Part shown: positions 24,810-32,215 of the stretch, one piece after another
How positions within the stretch are numbered: the first letter of the stretch is position 1
Layout: every line of letters begins with the position of its first letter
DNA from: Pseudogemmobacter bohemicus
GTDB lineage: Bacteria > Pseudomonadota > Alphaproteobacteria > Rhodobacterales > Rhodobacteraceae
Direction: 5' to 3'
Length of the DNA stretch: 64,000 nucleotides
NCBI RefSeq assembly: GCF_003290025.1
Contig: NZ_QNHG01000007.1
Span: 117,741-181,740 of the forward strand
Program-made: the position numbers and the translations under genes
Notes under the pieces: generated by a model
Seen by the model: the letters and a program-made list of their open reading frames with translations, nothing else
Databases searched by the model: none
What the model was told of the DNA's origin: nothing

Positions 24810-26105
24810 TCAGCCAGAGGTTTTGGCGAAGCGCGCCAACAGCGCGTTGCCCTCGGTTTCGATCGCCTTGAACGCGTCTTCCACCGTGGTCTCGCCCGAG
24901 AAGATCTTGTTGAATTCACGCTCTTCGATCACGCGGATCTGCGGGTAAAAGCCGAGGCGGTAGCCTTTCGACCATTCGCCTTGCGGCAGCATCAGCTGCT
25001 GGATGCCCACTTCGGCGACCGGATTCTTTTCATACCAGCCATCCGCCTTCGATTTCTCATAGGCGGCCTTGGTGATCGCGACATAGCCGGTGGCCTGGTG
25101 ATAGAAGGCCTGGATCTCGGTCGAGGTCAGGAAGCTGAAGAAATCGGCCGAGCATTTGTTCTGATCATCGGGCTTGCCGGCCATCGCAAACAGTGCCGCA
25201 CCGCCAATAAAGGTCGATTTATTGCCGTCGGCCACGGTCTCGTCATAGGGCATGAGGGTTGCCGAGAAGGGCATGGTTGCCGTCTTCGACAGCCCGCCGA
25301 ACGAGCCCGAAGAGCCGATCCACATCGCAACCTTGCCCTCCTCGAACGGCTTCTGGTTATCGGCCCAGCCGGCGCCGTAGAACCCGAACAGCTCTTCGGA
25401 ATGCCAGGTCTTCACCCGGTTCCAGAAAGCGATCATCTCGGGCGCGGTGGCGCGCAATTCGGTGCCGTCAAAGCCGTCATAGCCATTCACATTGCTGGCC
25501 ATCTGCACATTGTTGCGCGAGTAGTAGTTTTCAAAGAACATCCAGGTCAGCTGGCTGGCGGTCAGCGGGATATAGCCCGCCTCTTTCAGCTTCGGCGCCA
25601 CGGCTTCGAACTCGGCCCAGGTTTTCGGGGCCTCAACCCCGGCTTTCGCGAAAGCCTCGGTGTTGAGATACATGATCGGCGCCGAAGAGTTGAACGGCAT
25701 GCCGATGAACTTGCCTTCGGCATCGGCGTAGAAATAGCGGATGCCGTCGATAAAGGCTTCGCGGTCAAAGGTATAACCGTTCTGGGTCAGCAGATCCTCG
25801 GCCGGGATGGTGGCACCTTTGGCATTGATGATCGTCGCGGCACCGGCGTCAAACACCTGCAGGATATTCGGCTGCCCGCCCGAGCGGAACGCGGCGATGC
25901 CGGAGGCCAGCGCCTCTTCATAAGTGCCTTTGGAAACCGGAGTGATGGCGCAGGCCGATTGCGCTGCGTTGAATTTCTCGGCGACCTGGTTGATCACTTG
26001 CTCATTGGCGCCGCCCATGCCGTGCCACCAGGTAATCTGGACCGGGTTGGCAAAGGCCGGGGCTGCGGTTGCCAGCAGTGCCAGCGCGGGAAGGACTTTT
26101 TTCAT
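24810..26105 (-). CDS. ugpB: periplasmic binding protein, UgpB type (431 aa)
   Basis: It captures substrate in the periplasm for the UgpAEC importer. The signal peptide is MKKVLPALALLATAAPAFA, with cleavage before NPVQITWWHG. The TWWHGMGG start, QPNILQVFDAGAATI and a C-terminal REFNKIFSGETTVEDAF segment match the UgpB family (about 430 residues). GAGGA lies 8 nt before the ATG at 26105. It is the first gene of the operon. Whether the ligand is sn-glycerol-3-phosphate, glycerophosphocholine or another glycerophosphodiester cannot be told by eye. Confidence 0.87.
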   Translation of the reverse strand: MKKVLPALALLATAAPAFANPVQITWWHGMGGANEQVINQVAEKFNAAQSACAITPVSKGTYEEALASGIAAFRSGGQPNILQVFDAGAATIINAKGATIPAEDLLTQNGYTFDREAFIDGIRYFYADAEGKFIGMPFNSSAPIMYLNTEAFAKAGVEAPKTWAEFEAVAPKLKEAGYIPLTASQLTWMFFENYYSRNNVQMASNVNGYDGFDGTELRATAPEMIAFWNRVKTWHSEELFGFYGAGWADNQKPFEEGKVAMWIGSSGSFGGLSKTATMPFSATLMPYDETVADGNKSTFIGGAALFAMAGKPDDQNKCSADFFSFLTSTEIQAFYHQATGYVAITKAAYEKSKADGWYEKNPVAEVGIQQLMLPQGEWSKGYRLGFYPQIRVIEEREFNKIFSGETTVEDAFKAIETEGNALLARFAKTSG

Positions 26106-26231
26106 CGCAAGGTTCCTCATCGGGAAGATGGGCGGACCCTGGCGGGGCTTTGTAACGCCTGCACTGCAATGGCGCAGCAGTTTCGCGACAATCCGGCCGC
26201 ACCCCGGTTTGAGGCCTGGCAAGTGGTTCAG

Positions 26232-26770
26232 AACTGATCACCCCGGCATCCACATTAAGGGTCTGGCCGGTGATCCAGGCCGCGTCACCTGGTACCAGAA
26301 TCGCCATCAGTGCGCCTGGACCCACTTCCCCCCGGATCCGGCTCCGGTCGCGGCATGATGCCGCGTATAGAGGAAACTCTGCCGCGCCTGGCCGGATGCG
26401 GTGTTGATCGGCCACCCTTTGTGCCGCTGGCGCGGAAGCGCTTCACCGCCTCCTCGCAGCAGAGAAAAATACCTCAGGTGTTCAGATCGCGATGCAGATC
26501 CCATTCGCGGCCGCCCGGATCCTCGACTTTTTCGATGGTGAAGACCCCCGCATTCCACGCCGGGGCAGACAGCACCCAGTCTTCGCCTCAACACAGGCGT
26601 AAGCCTCTCAAGCCTGTTTCCGGGGGGCTTCGCCCTGGTTCCCGCCGCGATGTCGGGCGTATAGGTCTCGATCACGGTGACGGCGCCGCTGGCGCCTTTC
26701 CGGGGCGAAACAGGTGGCGACATCCGCGCCCGATCCGCTTAGTGCCCCTGCACCCTGAACCGCTTGCAGA
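26232..26770 (-). pseudogene. short-chain dehydrogenase/reductase remnant
   Basis: Scattered pieces of a short-chain dehydrogenase lie on this strand in shifting frames: GADVATCFAPE (cofactor region, near 26715), NAGVFTIEKVED (the NAG motif, near 26540), GIFLCCEEAVKRF and NTASGQ...YTRHHAAT (catalytic region with the Tyr-x-x-x-Lys lost), and WITGQTLNVDAGV (the usual C-terminus, near 26260). There are several frameshifts and stops. It starts its decay just upstream of ugpB and was probably a polyol or acyl reductase once. Confidence 0.6.
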
Positions 26771-26990
26771 ACGACATCCGGGGCATGGCGATCTCTCAGG
26801 CAAAGCGGCAGGGTGTGATCGGGATCCGCTATGGCGAATGCCAGCATATTCATAGGGATACTGGCACCGCATTCAATCGCGACGCGCCCGACAACGTCTG
26901 GTCTGTGTCGAGGGATACCGGATGATCGGGATCGCCAGGACACGAAGACTGAACGCGCGACCGTTGATCCCTGACGCGCCCACCGCAGCG

Positions 26991-27070
26991 TCTGGCTGCG
27001 TCTGGCTGCGTCTGGCTGCGTCTGGCTGCGTCTGGCTGCGTCTGGCTGCGTCTGGCTGCGTCTGGCTGCG
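26991..27070 (+). repeat. 10-bp minisatellite, eight perfect copies of TCTGGCTGCG
   Basis: Eight uninterrupted, identical copies of TCTGGCTGCG run head to tail in the pseudogene patch. The unit is not a multiple of three, so copy-number change would shift any reading frame crossing it. Perfect identity points to recent expansion by slippage. No unique spacers are present, so it is not a CRISPR array. Confidence 0.95.
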
Positions 27071-27074
27071 AAGA

Positions 27075-27264
27075 GATGCAATTGCCGTTTCACCTCGTCA
27101 AACGGCTGAAGGCCGATGGCGGCGGCATTCTCTATATCCCGCACCGGCTGGATGAGATCCACCAGATCATTGAAGCGCTGGCCGCCCGCCCGCTGGAGCG
27201 TATGTTCCCCGGCATGCCGGAACCCGGTGAGGATGTGGTGCCGGCAACACCTTCCGCGACGTGA
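27075..27264 (+). pseudogene. sugar ABC transporter ATPase fragment (RbsA/XylG type)
   Basis: The short stretch LPFHLVKRLKADGGGILYIP followed by HRLDEIHQIIEALAARPLER resembles the part of sugar ABC ATPases after Walker B, where GxxILYISHRLDEI is conserved, joined to LERMFPGMPEPGEDVV as in the linker between the two halves of RbsA-type proteins. The DNA before and after is missing or replaced by the tandem repeat. It is a remnant without a start or catalytic motifs. Confidence 0.55.
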
Positions 27265-27296
27265 ATTCCAGGTGCGGCGCGATCCTTTGGCATTGC

Positions 27297-27662
27297 CGGG
27301 CTGATGGGCGCGGGTCGGTCATCAACATCGTCTCTATGTCAGGGATGATCGTCAATCGCAGCCTGTCGCAATGCCATTACAACGTCTCGAAAGCCGGGAT
27401 CCCGCTGTCGAAATCCATGGCGATGGACCGGGTGATGCGCGGCCTGCGGGTCAACACCGTCTCGCCAGGCTATACCGCCACGCCGACGAACACCCACCCC
27501 GACAGCGTGCATCAGACCAGATTGTTCGGGGCTGGTCCGCTGATCGGGCGCATGGCTTCGGTCGATGAAATGGTCGGGCCGGCGGTCTTCCTGCTCCGAG
27601 AGCCGGCGCGCTATGTCACCGGCGTCAATCTGCTGGTCGGTCACGGTTTCTGCTGCTGGTAA
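27297..27662 (+). pseudogene. short-chain dehydrogenase, 3' fragment
   Basis: This continuous frame holds only the C-terminal half of a short-chain dehydrogenase: SVINIVSMSGMIVN (Ser), CHYNVSKAGIPLSKSMAMD (Tyr-x-x-x-Lys), LRVNTVSPGYTATPTNT, and DEMVGPAVFLL...YVTGVNLLVGHGFCCW. The cofactor-binding N-terminus (GxxxGxG) is absent, and the reading frame before 27297 is unrelated. The adjacent sugar-ABC fragment suggests that a lost sugar or polyol operon stood here. Confidence 0.65.
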
Positions 27663-27743
27663 GCGGGCTTGTCTTTGCCGGGCGGGTAAGACAGAAATCG
27701 CGGCAACGGCGCTGAATGACCAGGCCGGACCCGGATCACCAAT

Positions 27744-28634
27744 ATGCAAAGCCCCGACGCCCGCAATCGTCTCGCCCTGCCGGGGCTGCTGCTTGGCGGC
27801 GTGCTGATCGGCTGTTCGCCGATCTGGGTGCGGCTGTCCGAGGTCGGTTCGGTCTCGACCGCCTTCTGGCGGCTGGCGCTGGCACTGATCCCGCTGCTGC
27901 TGCTGGCCGGGCGGGAACGGGCAGGCGGTGCGACCCGGCCCAAAGGACTTGCCGATATAATCACCATCAGCCTGCCCGGAGTGATTCTTGGCGCCGAGCT
28001 GGTGGCCTGGCATATCTCGCTGAATCTGACTTCGGTGGCGAATTCGACGCTGCTGGTGAATATGGCGCCGGTATTTGTCGCGCTATTCGCCTGGATCGCG
28101 CTGCGAAAACCCCCCGGAGCGCTGTTTGCGCTGGCCCTTGCGGTGACGATCTTCGGTGTCGTCGTGCTGAAGGGCGGGCCGACCGCACTGGGCGAGGGTG
28201 ATCTCAGGGGCGACGCGGTGGCGATCTTCGCCGCCATGCTTTACGCCGCCTATATCCTGATGCTGGGCCGCGCGCGGCAGCGTTTCGCGACCGGCACCAT
28301 CATGCTGTGGAGCACCGTCGCCGCGGCCCTCGCCGTCTTCCCCTTCGCGCTGATCACCGAGCCGATGCTGATTCCGTTGAGCCTTGCCGGCTGGGCTGTG
28401 CTGCTTGGCCTGTCATGGATCAGCCAGGCCGGCGGCCAGAGCCTGATCGCCTGGGCGCTGGCCTTCCTGCCCGCGACCTTCTCGTCGCTGACGCTTTTGT
28501 TGCAGCCGGTGATTGCCGCATTGCTGGCCTGGGTGGTGCTGGATGAAGCACTGACGCTTTCCCAGGCGCTTGGGGGCGTGATCGTGCTTTGTGGCATATG
28601 GATCGCACGTGCGGCACAGATGCGACAGCTGTGA
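27744..28634 (+). CDS. EamA/DMT-family exporter (296 aa)
   Basis: It is an inner-membrane protein with ten predicted helices in two EamA repeats (first from GLLLGGVLIGCSPIWVRLSE; second from GDAVAIFAAMLYAAYILML). DMT proteins of this size export amino acids or metabolites, and some import nucleosides; the substrate cannot be inferred. It is a single gene, separated from the pseudogene patch by 81 nt and from the L,D-transpeptidase by 63 nt. The latter gap carries the direct-repeat operator described below. Confidence 0.82.
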   Translation: MQSPDARNRLALPGLLLGGVLIGCSPIWVRLSEVGSVSTAFWRLALALIPLLLLAGRERAGGATRPKGLADIITISLPGVILGAELVAWHISLNLTSVANSTLLVNMAPVFVALFAWIALRKPPGALFALALAVTIFGVVVLKGGPTALGEGDLRGDAVAIFAAMLYAAYILMLGRARQRFATGTIMLWSTVAAALAVFPFALITEPMLIPLSLAGWAVLLGLSWISQAGGQSLIAWALAFLPATFSSLTLLLQPVIAALLAWVVLDEALTLSQALGGVIVLCGIWIARAAQMRQL

Positions 28635-28638
28635 GGCA

Positions 28639-28655
28639 TTTAAGCTCTGGTTAAG
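28639..28655 (+). promoter_or_regulatory. OmpR-type direct repeat, copy 1 (before L,D-transpeptidase 1)
   Basis: TTTAAG-CTCTG-GTTAAG places two TTAAG half-sites 11 bp apart, the spacing used by OmpR-family regulators and close in form to PmrA boxes. It lies 43 nt before the ATG at 28698. A near-identical copy precedes the second transpeptidase gene and a diverged one precedes the local two-component operon. Confidence 0.65.
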
Positions 28656-28697
28656 GTATGCGGGCAAGATCCGCCCGAAATATTCCGGAGTAGTCCC

Positions 28698-29417
28698 ATG
28701 CCCAACCTGTCCGGCGCCGCCTTTCTTGCGCTGTCGCTCTTTGCCATGACCGCCTGTGTGCCGGTCGAGCCGACGCCCACCGACCCGGCCGCCGCCGCTG
28801 CGGCCGCCGAGGCAAAGGCCGAAACCGCGCGCGCCGAGGCGCAAAGGCGCATCGCCTTTGCCCCGGTCAGCGGCGATGTGGCCGAGATGTATGCCGCGCG
28901 CGAGGATGGCGGCCAGATGATCGCCGGCATCGACCCGGCAAAGATGAACCCGGATCATGTCCGCCGTGTGATCGCATTCCAGACCGAAGAGGCTCCGGGC
29001 ACCATCATCGTCGATCAGGGTGCCCGCGTGCTTTACTTCGTGATGCCCGAAGGCAAGGCGCTGCGCTATGCGATCGGCGTCGGCCCGGATGCGATGCGTT
29101 TTGACGGTGGCGATGCGATCATCGACCGCAAACAGGCCTGGCCGCGCTGGATCCCCACCGCCGATATGGTGAAACGCAATCCGGGCCGCTACCTGCAATT
29201 TAAGGACGGAGTGCCGGGCGGTATCTCGAATCCGCTGGGCGCGCGCGCACTTTATATGCAGAAAGACGGGCGCGACACCTATTACCGGGTGCATGGCACC
29301 AATGACCCTTCCTCGGTGGGCCGTGCGGTTTCGGCAGGCTGTATCCGGATGCTGAACCAGGATGTGATTGATCTTCACGCCAGAGTGAGCATCGGCGCGA
29401 AAATCGTGGTGCGCTGA
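28698..29417 (+). CDS. L,D-transpeptidase (YkuD) lipoprotein (239 aa)
   Basis: It is a cell-wall cross-linking or protein-anchoring enzyme. A lipoprotein signal (FLALSLFAMTACVPVEPTP) is followed by an Ala/Glu-rich linker, then the YkuD domain (residues about 95-239). The catalytic region reads YYRVHGTNDPSSVGR, then AVSAGCIRMLNQDVIDL; His, Gly, Cys and Arg are all present. VDQGARVLYFVMPEGKALRY is the domain start. GGAG lies 7 nt before the ATG. It has its own operator-like repeat upstream and is followed by a second member of the same family. Confidence 0.9.
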   Translation: MPNLSGAAFLALSLFAMTACVPVEPTPTDPAAAAAAAEAKAETARAEAQRRIAFAPVSGDVAEMYAAREDGGQMIAGIDPAKMNPDHVRRVIAFQTEEAPGTIIVDQGARVLYFVMPEGKALRYAIGVGPDAMRFDGGDAIIDRKQAWPRWIPTADMVKRNPGRYLQFKDGVPGGISNPLGARALYMQKDGRDTYYRVHGTNDPSSVGRAVSAGCIRMLNQDVIDLHARVSIGAKIVVR

Positions 29418-29426
29418 GGCTGATGT

Positions 29427-29443
29427 CTTAAGCTCCGGTTAAG
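29427..29443 (+). promoter_or_regulatory. OmpR-type direct repeat, copy 2 (before L,D-transpeptidase 2)
   Basis: CTTAAG-CTCCG-GTTAAG matches copy 1 in 15 of 17 positions and has the same 11-bp half-site period. It lies 62 nt before the ATG at 29505. Its presence between two same-strand genes indicates separate transcription of the second gene under the same regulator. Confidence 0.65.
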
Positions 29444-29504
29444 GCCGGGGAGTGATCGGGGCAATCAGGGGCGGCAAACGCCCGTGACTGTAAGGAGAGC
29501 AGAG

Positions 29505-30080
29505 ATGAGCGATACCCAAATGCGCCGCCGGGCACTGCTGACCGGTGCCGCCGCGTTTGCCACCCTGGCGATGCCGGCGGTGCTGCGCGCCGAGAGCCAG
29601 GCATTGCCGGCCTATCCGCGGCACAATTCCTCGGGTTTCCGGATGCAGGACTGGCGCGACCATTTCGACAGCCTCGGCTCGGGGGTGATCGTCGCCGATT
29701 TCACCTCACGGGCGCTGCATTACTGGTCGGGGGACGGGACGGATTACCGCCTGTACCCCACGTCGGTGCCGTTGACCGAAGAGCTGACCAAACGCGGCTA
29801 TACCGAGGTGGTCCGCAAGAAAGTCGGACCGTCCTGGACCCCCACCGCCGATATGCGCCGCCGCGACCCGTCGCTGCCGGCCTTCCTGCCGCCGGGCAAG
29901 GACAATCCGTTGGGGACACATGCGATGTATCTCAGCTGGCCCGCCTATCTGATCCATGGCACCCATGACACGAGGAAGATCGGGCGGCCGTCCTCCTCTG
30001 GCTGTATCGGGCTTTACAATGAGCATATCCAGCAGCTTTTCGCCGTGGTGCCGATAGGCACCCGCGTGCGGATCATCTGA
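29505..30080 (+). CDS. L,D-transpeptidase (YkuD) with Tat-type signal (191 aa)
   Basis: This is a second YkuD enzyme. The N-terminus MRRRALLTGAAAFATLAMPA is a twin-arginine-like signal, so it may be exported folded. The catalytic region reads YLIHGTHDTRKIGRPSSSGC followed by IGLYNEHI; the Cys and upstream His are present, but the Arg normally after Cys-Ile is Gly. DFTSRALHYWSGDGTDYRLY is the domain start. AGGAG lies 8 nt before the ATG at 29505; an in-frame start 21 nt earlier lacks a ribosome site. It is convergent with the kinase gene 5 nt away. Confidence 0.87.
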   Translation: MSDTQMRRRALLTGAAAFATLAMPAVLRAESQALPAYPRHNSSGFRMQDWRDHFDSLGSGVIVADFTSRALHYWSGDGTDYRLYPTSVPLTEELTKRGYTEVVRKKVGPSWTPTADMRRRDPSLPAFLPPGKDNPLGTHAMYLSWPAYLIHGTHDTRKIGRPSSSGCIGLYNEHIQQLFAVVPIGTRVRII

Positions 30081-30085
30081 CCGGA

Positions 30086-31456
30086 TCAGGCGGCGGGCAG
30101 GATCAGCTCTGCCCGTTCGCCACCGCCGTCCCGCGGCGAGAGGCTGAGCCTGCCGCCCATCCGTTCCATCACCGCCGCAACGATTGCAAGCCCCAGCCCG
30201 CTGCCCTGCCCCGAAGGGCTTGAGGCGCCGCGCCAGAACCGCTCGGTCACATGGGCACGGTCGGAGGCCAAAATGCCGGGGCCACGGTCCAGCACGGTGA
30301 AGCGGACCTCTTGTGTATCGCAGGCCATGCTGGCCTCGACCACAGCCCCGGGGGGCGAGGCGAGGATCGCATTTTCGATCAGATTGCGCAAAGCCGGAGC
30401 CAGCAGCATCGCCTGGCGGGTGCGCCAGAGCCCGGTCGCAGCCCTGGTCTCAAGCCCCACACCGCGCTGCGCGGCCAGTCCGTGCAACCCCTCGGCCAGA
30501 TCGGCCAGCAGCCGGGCGCCATCCTGTTCCGGCCCGCTTTCACCGCTGGTCTCGGCGGCATTCTCGGCCGCCGTCATATCCAGCAGCTGGCGCACCATGC
30601 GGTCAGTCCTGGCCACCCCGGTCGAGATCTGCGCCAAAGCGCGGTTGCGGGTCGCCTCATCCGGCGCAATCGTCGCGATTTGCGCCTGGGTCTTCAGCCC
30701 CGCCAGCGGCGTCTTCAGCTCATGCGCGGCAAAGGCGGTGAAGCTGCGTTCCCGCTCGCGGGCGGAGTTCACCCGGCGAAACAGCCCGTTCAGCGCCGAA
30801 ACCATCGGGCGCAGCTCACGCGGCCCGGGCGGCAGATCAAGGGCCGAAAGATCGGTCGCCGGTCGCGCCGCCAGCCCCCGCGCCAACCGGTCAAGCGGCG
30901 CGAGACCGCGCCCCACCGCGAACCAGATCAGCGCCGCCAGCACCGGCAAAATGGCCAGAGCCGGCGCCAGCAGACCCAGAATCACGCCACGCACCAGCCG
31001 CTCGCGCATCGAAAGCGCATCGCCGACCATCACGCGGACCCCCAGTTCGGTGTCGATATGGGAATAGACCCGCCAGGTCTCTCCCTCGACCTCGCGTTCG
31101 GAAAACCCGGCCGCATCATCGGCCAGCCGCGCCCTGGGCGCCCCGTCGGATTCGCTTTTCAGCCGGCCGTCAAAGCCCCAGACCTGACAGATCAGCTCAT
31201 GCGAATAGCCCTCGGGGCCGCCTTCGGGCAGGATATGCGGCCGGGGATGCGCCAGTTTCTCCACCGCCTCGCCGACCACACCGCCATTCCGCGCAATCAG
31301 CGAGGCCACCATATGTGCGGATTCCTGCAGCCGGCGGTCCAGCACATGATTGACCTCCATTCGGGTCGAATACTGGATCCAGATCACGGCCGAGAGCCAG
31401 ACCACCCCGGTCGCCGCCATCAGGATCAGGAAAAGCCGCATCCGGATCGAGGACAT
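30086..31456 (-). CDS. sensor histidine kinase, QseC/PmrB type (456 aa)
   Basis: It is an inner-membrane kinase. Helix 1 (MRLFLILMAATGVVWLSAVI) and helix 2 (GVILGLLAPALAILPVLAAL) enclose a periplasmic domain of about 125 residues, in the QseC style. The His box is FAAHELKTPLAGL (His near 245), with NLIENAI, GPGI and GSGLGLAIV in the ATPase domain. The ATG at 31456 shares one base with the regulator stop (TGATG); a GTG one codon earlier is equally possible. It probably senses envelope stress, given the operator copies at the cell-wall genes next door. Confidence 0.85.
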   Translation of the reverse strand: MSSIRMRLFLILMAATGVVWLSAVIWIQYSTRMEVNHVLDRRLQESAHMVASLIARNGGVVGEAVEKLAHPRPHILPEGGPEGYSHELICQVWGFDGRLKSESDGAPRARLADDAAGFSEREVEGETWRVYSHIDTELGVRVMVGDALSMRERLVRGVILGLLAPALAILPVLAALIWFAVGRGLAPLDRLARGLAARPATDLSALDLPPGPRELRPMVSALNGLFRRVNSARERERSFTAFAAHELKTPLAGLKTQAQIATIAPDEATRNRALAQISTGVARTDRMVRQLLDMTAAENAAETSGESGPEQDGARLLADLAEGLHGLAAQRGVGLETRAATGLWRTRQAMLLAPALRNLIENAILASPPGAVVEASMACDTQEVRFTVLDRGPGILASDRAHVTERFWRGASSPSGQGSGLGLAIVAAVMERMGGRLSLSPRDGGGERAELILPAA

Positions 31457-32136
31457 CACGCCTGCCCCCCGGGCGATGTCCCGGGTGCCAGCCGGTAGCC
31501 CGCGCCCCGCACCGTCTCGATGAAATCGGGGCCGAGCTTTGCGCGGAGTTTGTGGATATGCACTTCGACCGTGTTCGAGCCGACCTCTTCCTGCCAGCCA
31601 TAAAGCCGGTCCTCAAGGAAAGCCTTGCCGAGGATCGCGCCGGGGCGCTCCATCAGGGCCTGGATCAGGGTGAATTCGCGGTTCGGAAAGACCACTTCGC
31701 GCCCGCCGATCGTGCCGCGCATCCGCGCCGGGTCGAGCGTCAGCCCGTTCCAGCTGAGCACGCCTTCGGCCCGGCCCTGGCGGCGCCTGAGGATCGCGCG
31801 CAGCCGTGCCGCCAGCTCGTCCAGCTCGAACGGTTTGCCGAGATAATCATCCGCCCCGGCATCAAGCCCCGCGACCTTGTCTTCCAGCCGGTCGCGGGCG
31901 GTCAGCAAAAGGACCGGCAGGTCGCTTTCCTCTGCCCGCATCTCGCGCAACAGCCCCAGCCCCGAGCCATCGGGCAGCATCAGGTCCAGTACCATCGCCT
32001 CGAAACTGCCCGCCGCCAGCGCCACACGGGCATCAGAAACCGAGCCCACCGCATCGGGCGAGAATCCGGCCAGCCGCAGCCCGACGCTGAGCCCGTCGCG
32101 CAAAAGGTCGTCATCCTCGACAATCAGGATCCGCAT
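31456..32136 (-). CDS. OmpR-family response regulator, QseB/PmrA type (226 aa)
   Basis: The receiver domain has Glu7/Asp8, phospho-acceptor Asp51 in MVLDLMLPDGSG and the Lys in LGKPFELDEL. The winged-helix domain contains FPNREFTLIQALMERPGAIL and the recognition part SNTVEVHIHKLRAKLG. I prefer the ATG at 32136; a GTG precedes it directly. The gene is followed by its kinase with overlapping stop and start. A direct repeat resembling those at the transpeptidase genes lies 41 nt upstream, suggesting autoregulation. Confidence 0.87.
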   Translation of the reverse strand: MRILIVEDDDLLRDGLSVGLRLAGFSPDAVGSVSDARVALAAGSFEAMVLDLMLPDGSGLGLLREMRAEESDLPVLLLTARDRLEDKVAGLDAGADDYLGKPFELDELAARLRAILRRRQGRAEGVLSWNGLTLDPARMRGTIGGREVVFPNREFTLIQALMERPGAILGKAFLEDRLYGWQEEVGSNTVEVHIHKLRAKLGPDFIETVRGAGYRLAPGTSPGGQA

Positions 32137-32176
32137 CACATCCCCGCATTTCCACCGGTGGCAATGCCCGGCCCGG

Positions 32177-32193
32177 ACTAAGCCATATTTAAG
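32177..32193 (-). promoter_or_regulatory. OmpR-type direct repeat, diverged copy 3 (before the two-component operon)
   Basis: Read on the minus strand this is CTTAAA-TATGG-CTTAGT: two CTTA-type half-sites 11 bp apart, 41 nt before the regulator ATG. It is less exact than copies 1 and 2, but the period and core agree. Confidence 0.5.
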
Positions 32194-32215
32194 CCGGGCG
32201 TGGGAAGGGCACCAG

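Noticed and set aside
26991-27070. CRISPR-like array
   Set aside because: The repeat unit is 10 bp with no spacers and no cas genes nearby; it is a simple tandem repeat.
29505-30080. Second L,D-transpeptidase as inactive because Arg after Cys-Ile is Gly
   Set aside because: The catalytic Cys, preceding Gly and upstream His are present, and Gly at this place occurs in other YkuD proteins of this group as far as I recall, so loss of function is not supported.
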